This document shows, piece after piece, positions 56,962-64,000 of a stretch of DNA of 64,000 bases. The stretch spans positions 5,911,969-5,975,968 of the forward strand of contig OX453275.1 in assembly GCA_949710005.1 (NCBI GenBank), in the 5' to 3' direction. Under the pieces are notes generated by a model. It was given only the letters and a program-made list of their open reading frames with translations. It did not search any database and was not told the origin of the DNA. Position 1 is the stretch's first letter, and each line of letters starts with the position of its first letter. Both the position numbers and the translations under genes were made by a program. The stretch is from Ricordea florida (Eukaryota > Cnidaria > Anthozoa > Corallimorpharia > Ricordeidae).

Positions 56962-59900
56962 AGCCCTTGAGGGCGAAGGGTCTAATTGTTTTAGTATCAC
57001 CCAACTAGTCGGACAGCAAAAGCAATAATAAAGTTAGCGAATGCAAGTTGACGAAAGATTTATTTGGGAATAAAACAAAAGAAAGCGCCACGAATTTCGC
57101 TACTCGAGGACTATTACTAATAGACCACTAGTAGCGTAGCCAATCAGATTGCGGCATTTGCATTAGTCCACTAGTTGGGTGATACTAATATTAGTTGTAC
57201 TTGTAGGGATAATGACAAGTGATCTCCAAAAGCATTTCTGCTTTACTCCAATTTTTTTCTAGTTGATGATAAGCGTAAAGCTAAGAATACAGCGTATGTG
57301 CTCAGGGATATTGTCCAAGAGGAAGGATTGTAAGTACAGTTTCAGTAATGACCAAAGGAGGATATCTTACCTCTATGTACATATACCTGATGGTGCCTTA
57401 CACACACCCCCCATCCTCTCCCCTTTCCTTTTTCCTGGGCAGAGGTGGCATTTGCTTTGAAACTCCAATTTTTCTTGGTTATCACAGTCACACTCAGTGT
57501 ACTTGTTTTAGGTGATTCCATTTGTGCTCTGAGGAGTCTTTTAACTTGAGTATTAAGCTTACACATCTAGAATGAGTAAGACACCCACTGTAAGGACCGA
57601 GAATATGAGCAATAAAGTTTATTCCTCTAAAGCTTAACCCTTTCCCTCCCACGATCTTAACAGTGATTCACTGTACTAAGTGTCATGCTATATTCCCTCA
57701 TAAGCTAGTTTGGAGAATTTTTGTTTGATCAATTCAGTATTTTGAGTTGATCATTTTCTCATTTTCTCATTTCTCACAATGTGTTTGCTTGATGATGTAT
57801 TGAACTTACAAGGCAAAGTTTCTTATTGTTCACTGTTACCATTAAGGAACCCAAGACCCATGACTGGTTAAGAAACATGGAATATTTTTTCTTTGGTCAA
57901 TAACATTTAACAATCCTGATCTATATAATTTTTGTCACACTTTGTAAGCAAGAGTTGAAAATATTGGGGTGGTTTACAAATTCATTTAAAAGTTTATGAC
58001 AGATTAGAATGCTACTGTAAGATAGGACTCTGCTGAATTTATTTATTACCATTGACATTTAATAGAAGCTTTTTTTGTCTTTGATCAATCTTTTCAGGCA
58101 GTCCCTATATCGTGGACTTTTTCCAGTTCTATCTAGTCTGTACTGTTCCAACTTTCTCTACTTTTACACATTTAATGGTCTCAAGACTGTATTTGTTGGC
58201 AAAGGAAAAACATCATCATCATTGCAGGATCTCTTGTTTGGATATCTAGCAGGTATAGCTCTTATATTATTATTATTATATTATATTATTATTATTATAT
58301 ATATTATTAGGTATAGTATCTCTTGGATGCCTCCGTTTATTATTTTGATAAATTATTGGCAATTATTCCTTGAGGTCGAGGTCAACAGTGGTAGAATTTT
58401 TAATGAGCTGCAAAGCTTATAAGAAGTAAATATCAGAGAAAATGGGCCAGTCAGATTGATCAAAATGCCATAGGTGCTGAGTTGGTATATACTAAGAAAA
58501 GATACCCTGCATCTTCTTTAGACAGAAATGTTTACATTGTTTTTGTTTTGGAAAATTATATGCAGTTTAGGACCATTTCTTCCACTAGTCTTTGACTATA
58601 GCTGACACATGCCAGGAATATCTTTGCTGTTAGAACTGTTCTCAGCGTTTTCTTTCTTCTTAGGGCAAAATAATGGAATTAAGCATTAACTTGGAAATCT
58701 GTTACTCTACCTAGCTTTATTAACATTAGACCAAGTCCTAAATATCAAAGTGTGGTAGCAGGTTGTGCCCGTACAATATTAAGGCTTCTTTCAATACATT
58801 TTTTAGTGTTTCACAGTTGTTCTGGATTAGTAACAAACCTGGTATTGCTCTAATTGGTATTGTTAGGTATTGTCAATGTGCTCATGACAACACCTCTCTG
58901 GGTTGTGAATACACGATTGAAGCTTCAAGGAGCCACATTTAGGACAAAGGATTTGGAGGAAAATAAAACCAGAAAGTACAAGGGAATCATTGGTGAGCAC
59001 AGTGAAACGAAAGACAGTTGAAGAATTTCAAGCAGAAAGATATGTCCCAGCTGTTTTTTTTAAGCAAATTTTTTTAGGCCCCAATTGAGCCGAGTTCTCA
59101 TAAGCCATAAAAAATAATGTCCTTCTACCTTTAGTCAGTTTCTTTTCTGTCAGGAATTTGCAGAAAGAACAGGAAACAGGGACAGAAATAATTCTTATTA
59201 TATGGCAGGCGCCGCGAGCGGACAAGATGAGGCGAATCCTGAGTTCTCATTGGCTACTTGAGCGGGCGCGATAAGCCGATCTTGCCTGCCCGGGGTTTCC
59301 CGCGAATTCTCGTGAAACAAAACAAAGCAAATTGGCCATAGAATAAATCCTTTATTGACCTAGCTTTTTAAGTCAAGTTGGCTGGATATTGACCTCGTTC
59401 TGTTTAGCGTTTTTATTGACCTCGATTACTTCTCGGTCAATAAAAAGAAAGAACTCGGCCAATATGCAGCCATTTTGACTTCACGCTTGGTCAATAACGC
59501 ATATATAATTGTTGCTGCCTTCTGCTTCTGTTAATGGAGATGGTAATATGCAATTTCTTTCACTACATTCTCCCGTCCCCTCCCCCGACCCTCCTCCTTT
59601 CCTCGTGTCCTAATTTCTGGTGAAATCGAGAAGAAGTGGGAAAAGCAACATCAATATCTGTATGATATTTAGTAATGGAACAGTATCCTTTCATATGATT
59701 CGTTCAACGTCCCCACCAACTCTTTACTACAATGACTACCTCGATTAATGCGGCCAGAATAATTTTCATACCCTGCCACAGTCTACTGTATCAGCCAGTC
59801 AGTAATACTCTTATGTTTACTTACATTGTCTGTTGCCTTGGTGTCTCTCAGATGGTCTACAGAAAATCTGTAAAGAAGAAGGGCCGAAATCCCTGTGGAG

Positions 59901-60790
59901 TGGTACAGGCCCCTCCCTTATGCTAGCCGGCAACCCAGCAATTCAGTTCATGGTCTATGAGGCCATCAAGAAGTTTTTGATTGGCGATGGGCAAAATGTA
60001 CGTGACACGCTAAATCATTTTACAGTTTGTTTAGAAATGAAATGAATCGCGTATTTGCTTGAAGAATTTCGTTGTTGATCACTCGGAGATTAGGACTTAA
60101 AGGTTGAAACCAGTGATTAAGCGTGCATTCTTTTCTCGTATTTAGTTTTTTGACCCCTTGGTAGCAAAAGGGTTAAAGTACCTTTCATTTGGATTCTTCA
60201 ACAGGGCCTCAGTGGATCACAATATTTTGCTTTAGGAGCAATAGCAAAAGCTGTAGCTACGGTGACTACTTACCCATTACAAGTGGCTCAGTGCAAACAA
60301 AGGGTGAGTTGATACTAGCTTGCATACGCTGGCACTTGACGTGAATAAAAGTGAATTTTAAACTGAACTGGAAAGAGACTTAAATGTAATGCCTTTTCTT
60401 GGTGGTTAAATGGGAACGGTATCGAAAACTGTAGGAAGGACGGAGAAGAGAGTGTTGCGCCCGAATACCTCTTACAGTCTGCGATGAAGCGAGAGCTGGC
60501 CGATTGTTGTTACAGGGGCTCAGCTAAAGGGACTGGGGGGGGGGGGGTGGGGGTGGGGTTGGGTTACACTGTGTCACAACCAGGGTACATTCCAGATTGT
60601 CGTGACATTCACGATATGTTTTGCTTGAAGTGACATGTTCTCGGATAAGATGAGTTAGTTGTGTTTAGAACTAGAATTTAGAGTTTTACTTTTAGAGTTT
60701 GGATGTAAATTTAGGGTTTTAGATAAATACAGTCTCCCCAATTAGTAAGGCACTGTGCCTGAGCTATAAGACTTGAGACTTTAATAAAGT

Positions 60791-60852
<62 letters not shown>

Positions 60853-62636
60853 TAAGTTGTATAAATGAGTTAAGTTCCTCTGCTCATAAATTCCTCTATC
60901 CTAGTCTCATTGCTCGTCAGCCAAAATATCTTTTTAGTAAGAGGCGGTATGGTTGTTGAGTGAGAAAGATCAACGGATGTATGCTGTCGACATTACCTTG
61001 CAAAGGAGGGGGGGGGATGGTGAAGTTTTTGTGACCCCAGGACCCCCCCCCCTCACCACTTCCCCCCCTTGGTCGATCTGTATTTTGTCTGTAAGAGGAG
61101 CGCTGTGATTTTCTTTGGACCGAGAAGCGAAGAATCGAGATACAGTACATATCCATTGCTATTTGCCCACGCTAAGGTAGTTCTTTATGAATCAGTTTTT
61201 ACCAAGGCGGTTGAATAGAGAGAACTGCTGTTTCATTTATGACTAAATTTTTTGTCTTCGGAAAGTGCTGCACGATGACACGCCATTCTAAGTCCCTTCG
61301 CAAATTATCGAATACCCAAGGATTTTCCGACTTACCGCAGCCTAAGAACGCGTGAAAAGAACTTTTAACTGACTTGGTAGAAGTTATTTACTTCCGCTTT
61401 GCCTCTGTTTTACTCTTTAGTCTGGTCATAAAACGTCTACTGGAAAGACAGATATTTTTACCCTACTAGCCAGGCTTTTTAGGTAAGTCTATGGTTACCG
61501 CAATAGATGGACCTCAAGAATGGCAGACTAAATGTATCTTGTGACTGCAAGATTGGCGTTAAAGTTTTCGTGATATTTCAATCAAAAAATATTGTGTGGT
61601 TGAAACTCAAACCAATATGTATTTGCTTCATTGCGAATCCTGCAGATTTTAGCATTAATGCAACTCTGAAATAATGGAGATGGCATAAGTTGAGCAAACT
61701 CTGCAAAAAGAAGTTCGATTTCTTCCCAGTAAGAATCGAACTTGCGACCTTTTGATTATTAGTTCAGGCGCTCTACCACTGAGCTATGGGAGACTCGTGG
61801 GAGCAAGGACATGAAACTAGGTTCATGGGACAAACATCCTGCTTATCCCTAGGAGGAAAGGTTGTAGGTTCGACTGCCGCCTTCTGGGGGAAGTCGGATT
61901 TCCTTTCTCCGCGTTTGCCCGTGACATGCAGAAAAATAACTCTTTCAAGAATGCGAATGTGTACTGAGGAAATCTAGAAACAAAATGTGATTCAATCACT
62001 ATCATGATTACCTGTCTGAACTTGACAAAACGTGTTAGCTAGCTAAGTTTTTGCTTGAAGACGGGCTTTTAAACCTGTGTCATCCTCTTAACTAAGGGGG
62101 TCTGACGTCAAGGCTATTCTTGTGTTATGACCCAACACCGGCCGCCCTTAACTGGTTATGGATGATTTTGGGGGGATGCTTTTGCCTTAGGCAGGGAGGG
62201 GATGGGAATTGTGCTTGTCTTTTGGCTCAGAGCTAGTCCAAACACCTGCAGGCTCTTTGATGGTTGTGTAAGAATACTAAGGGCTTGCCCAAGTTTTGAA
62301 TTTGTTAGACAGACATGCCTTGTTCTAGGTTGCAAGGCAGGTGAGTGTCATGCCGAAGTGTGTGATTGTTTGTCCAAGTTAGGGGTGTGGGGTTGGCTTG
62401 CCCTTGAACCTGTGAGTGATGCAGACTTTGATGTCTTTGTTCTGTGCTGTGAAACCACAGAACAAAGAACAATTCAAATGTGACCATTCTTTTGCAGGGA
62501 ACAAGGAATGACGGGTCTGTACAAAGGCTTAGAGGCAAAGCTGCTCCAAACAGTCCTCACCGCAGCACTGATGTTTATGACATACGAGAAAATAGCTGCT
62601 TTTATTTTTAGTTTATTACGTAGAGCTCCCCAGTAG
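54101..62636 (+). CDS. SLC25A17: Peroxisomal membrane carrier PMP34 (SLC25A17)
   Basis: Nine exons (54101-54229, 55072-55132, 57263-57329, 58098-58252, 58867-58992, 59852-59997, 60205-60303, 61421-61482, 62498-62636) join in frame to 327 aa. The three mitochondrial-carrier repeats are visible: [22 protein letters not shown] and [10 protein letters not shown], matching PxD/ExxK/R with the usual relaxed later repeats. Family blocks include [60 protein letters not shown] and [23 protein letters not shown]34 of other animals exchanges CoA, FAD and NAD-type cofactors across the peroxisomal membrane. The in-frame ATG at 54182 ([16 protein letters not shown]) fits the family N-terminus and would give 300 aa; the upstream ATG adds 27 residues. 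Introns hold a LINE tail, a tandem MITE array and a tRNA-like SINE. Head to head with METTL26, about 1.2 kb apart. Confidence 0.93.
55590..55810. repeat. Two diverged single copies of the 114-bp array unit
   Basis: CCCAAGAGTGAGTCCATAGA and CCCAAGAGTAACTTTATAGA begin two degraded units upstream of the main array in SLC25A17 intron 2. Confidence 0.7.
56251..56809. repeat. Tandem array of a 114-bp TTAA-type MITE, about 5 copies
   Basis: Each unit reads TTAACCCTTTCACTCCCAAG, an interior, then CTTGGGAGTGAAAGGGTTAA and a short AAAACTATCTCCC linker, so every unit is an inverted-repeat element flanked by TTAA. Units are almost identical. 114 is a multiple of three, which keeps a plus frame open by chance. 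Confidence 0.9.
56884..57185. mobile_element. Hairpin-bearing DNA repeat, copy 2
   Basis: Starts with a 115-bp palindrome (ACAATTAGACCC ends, ATGAGGCGAAGCC centre) and ends in TGCGGCATTTGCATTAGTCC, inverted relative to 43287-43605. In SLC25A17 intron 2. Confidence 0.6.
57637..58060. other. Intronic stretch, SLC25A17 intron 3
   Basis: Starts with one diverged end of the TTAA-type MITE (TTAACCCTTTCCCTCCCACG), otherwise nothing recognised. Confidence 0.4.
59170..59500 (-). repeat. Dispersed repeat, copy 2
   Basis: Inverse of the family at 30700-30960, with GCGATAAGCCGATCTTGCC and AATAAATCCTTTATTGACC. In an SLC25A17 intron. Confidence 0.5.
60640..60860 (+). mobile_element. LINE 3' tail
   Basis: UTR-like sequence ending GACTTGAGACTTTAATAAAG and an ATT microsatellite of about 60 bp, in SLC25A17 intron 7. 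Confidence 0.6.
61003..61072. repeat. G-tract and C-tract inverted pair
   Basis: GGAGGGGGGGGGATGGTGAAG faces CTCACCACTTCCCCCC. Looks like a very small MITE. Confidence 0.4.
61722..61792 (-). tRNA. tRNA-like head (Thr-like), probably SINE or tRNA pseudogene
   Basis: The minus strand carries a good A box (TAGCTCAGTGGTAGAGC) and B box (GGTCGCAAGTTCGATTC) in tRNA spacing, but acceptor and anticodon stems are mismatched. A functional tRNA is unlikely. The body resembles tRNA-Thr. A second B-box-like motif on the plus strand at 61860-61880 (GTTGTAGGTTCGACTGCC) suggests another, opposed, tRNA-like fragment. Confidence 0.45.
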
Positions 62637-64000
62637 ACAGTCAGGTGTTATGAAAATGTCGAGATTTTAATTTATGGCAATCCCAGATCTCGCTAAGTTT
62701 TGGAATACGAGTTCATTTGGTTTTTAAGCGAGACGAAAAAAGAAAATATTCGGTTCATGCGTGACGTTTGCTGAATAACCAGGCGTGTGTCTCTAGAAGA
62801 CCCCCGAAGATTTCCGAATATAATTCGGTATACTGACGTAAAAAATACGAACGACTCATCCTATAAAGCTGCTCTCCTGCTTTGTACCTAAACCAAGTAT
62901 AATATATAACCTACAACGTTTTTAGTTAAAAACCATCCTTTTTAATATCAACTAATTATATAGTATAAAATATGATGCTCGGAACCGATCCGAAGAGGAT
63001 CGGTGCTTTCGAGAAACGCTCGCGAGGTCGGAGGTGTTCGTAAGTGCTCTAAAAACAACACGTTTCAGGGTCCCGACCTCATGGATAATACAATTTTTAT
63101 AAGGCAAGCGCTGGCGCTAAGGGTATGTTCGATTGATGGTAAAGTCAACGTTGAATCAGCTGAGTTGATCTAGTTATACCGGAAACAGGCTCTTCTACAA
63201 ATCCTCTAATCAGAAACAACTGACAGCGTAAACTGAGAATGACAGGGGAAACAATGATTTGTCAAGTGTAGTAATGTCTTATTGAAATACGTTACGGTGG
63301 CTTCAAAGGGACAAATAAAGCATCTTCAAAAAATCTGCGTTGGAGCTCGAATTTGAGTGCGAGTTGAGTGGCAGACTCGCACCATAACTTTTCGTCACTC
63401 GGTAACAGCTGACTCGGCTCGGAGCTCCAACGACTTATACCGACCGATACGATAATTGGCGTTACCTCCTGGGAATAACCATTTTTGCTTCGAGCAGAGT
63501 CGGCTGTTAGCAGAGGCCCTGTTAGAGGGGTTCTTTATGTCGCCCGTCTGAGTTTCAAACCTTTCCACGTCGCAATTTCGGAAGGTTCGCAGGTCGCTGT
63601 CGTAATTTCGCGTGAGCGGCTCGTCGTTCGTCGTCATTTCAACTCATTCGTGTCGCCGCTTCAAGGCCATGTCGCTTGTCGGAATTTACCGCTAACATGG
63701 CCCCTTAGCAATGGCCACAAGGAGCTGAACTCGAGCGGTTGCCATATGGAGAGACCTTTAAGCTCTGGAAACGAGGTCATCAGTCAAGTCGAACTCAAAC
63801 CCGCACTCAATATTCAAACTCAAAATTCAAAACCAAACTCAAAATTCAACCCTTAACTCAAAATTCAAACTCAAACTCAGATTTTCAAAAATAATGCTAA
63901 ATTGGTTGAGGTCACCGCTATTAAAAATGTTTGTAAGAGCAGTAAATCGTACAGCTCCAAGAAAATGCCAGTTGAATGAATGTAAATGACTAAAAGATCA
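62637..64000. other. Intergenic, no gene recognised
   Basis: Contains the SLC25A17 3' flank, a short inverted-repeat element at 63338-63432 (CGTTGGAGCTCG and CGGAGCTCCAACG) and simple AACTCAAAATTCAA repeats at about 63785-63880. Confidence 0.5.

Noticed and set aside
61722-61792. Functional tRNA-Thr gene
   Set aside because: A and B boxes are good but acceptor and anticodon stems do not pair properly; a SINE head or pseudogene is more likely.

Overview
This is nuclear DNA of an intron-rich, repeat-rich animal. Short exons with GT/AG introns, vertebrate-like orthologues (a METTL26/UPF0585 methyltransferase and the peroxisomal carrier SLC25A17/PMP34) and dense small transposons, minisatellites and hairpins suggest a cnidarian, probably an anthozoan such as a reef coral. 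That identification is inference; no species marker is visible.

Layout. 1-4.3 kb: a LINE on the minus strand, split by a TTAA-flanked transposon that itself holds a 1.6 kb fold-back element with a further insertion. 5-7.6 kb: MITEs and a tRNA-derived SINE. 7.7-16.1 kb, 26.3-31.4 kb and 41.9-44.6 kb: three tandem, same-strand, spliced paralogues of a type II membrane glycosyltransferase that looks fucosyltransferase-like (NodZ/FUT8 type). A 31-bp minisatellite of about 84 units fills an intron of the first. 17-26 kb, between paralogues 1 and 2: nested mobile elements, including TAA/TTA-flanked Harbinger-like elements carrying a Myb/SANT-like ORF or a zinc-finger exon, two Mutator-like copies and a solo LTR. 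35.2-41.5 kb, between paralogues 2 and 3: an 11-exon transposase-like gene (581 aa) and a convergent 3-exon gene (206 aa), probably together one autonomous TTAA-type (Kolobok-like) transposon. 47.6-52.9 kb: METTL26 on the minus strand, six exons, 202 aa. 54.1-62.6 kb: SLC25A17 on the plus strand, nine exons, 327 aa, head to head with METTL26. 62.6-64 kb: intergenic repeats.

Exon chains were assembled by eye from splice sites, reading frame and paralogue or family similarity. Every chain given for the host genes and the 35-41 kb pair closes in frame. The most interesting theme is the concentration of TTAA-flanked elements around an apparently intact two-gene TTAA-type transposon. One of these elements uses the stop codon of a glycosyltransferase paralogue as its target site.
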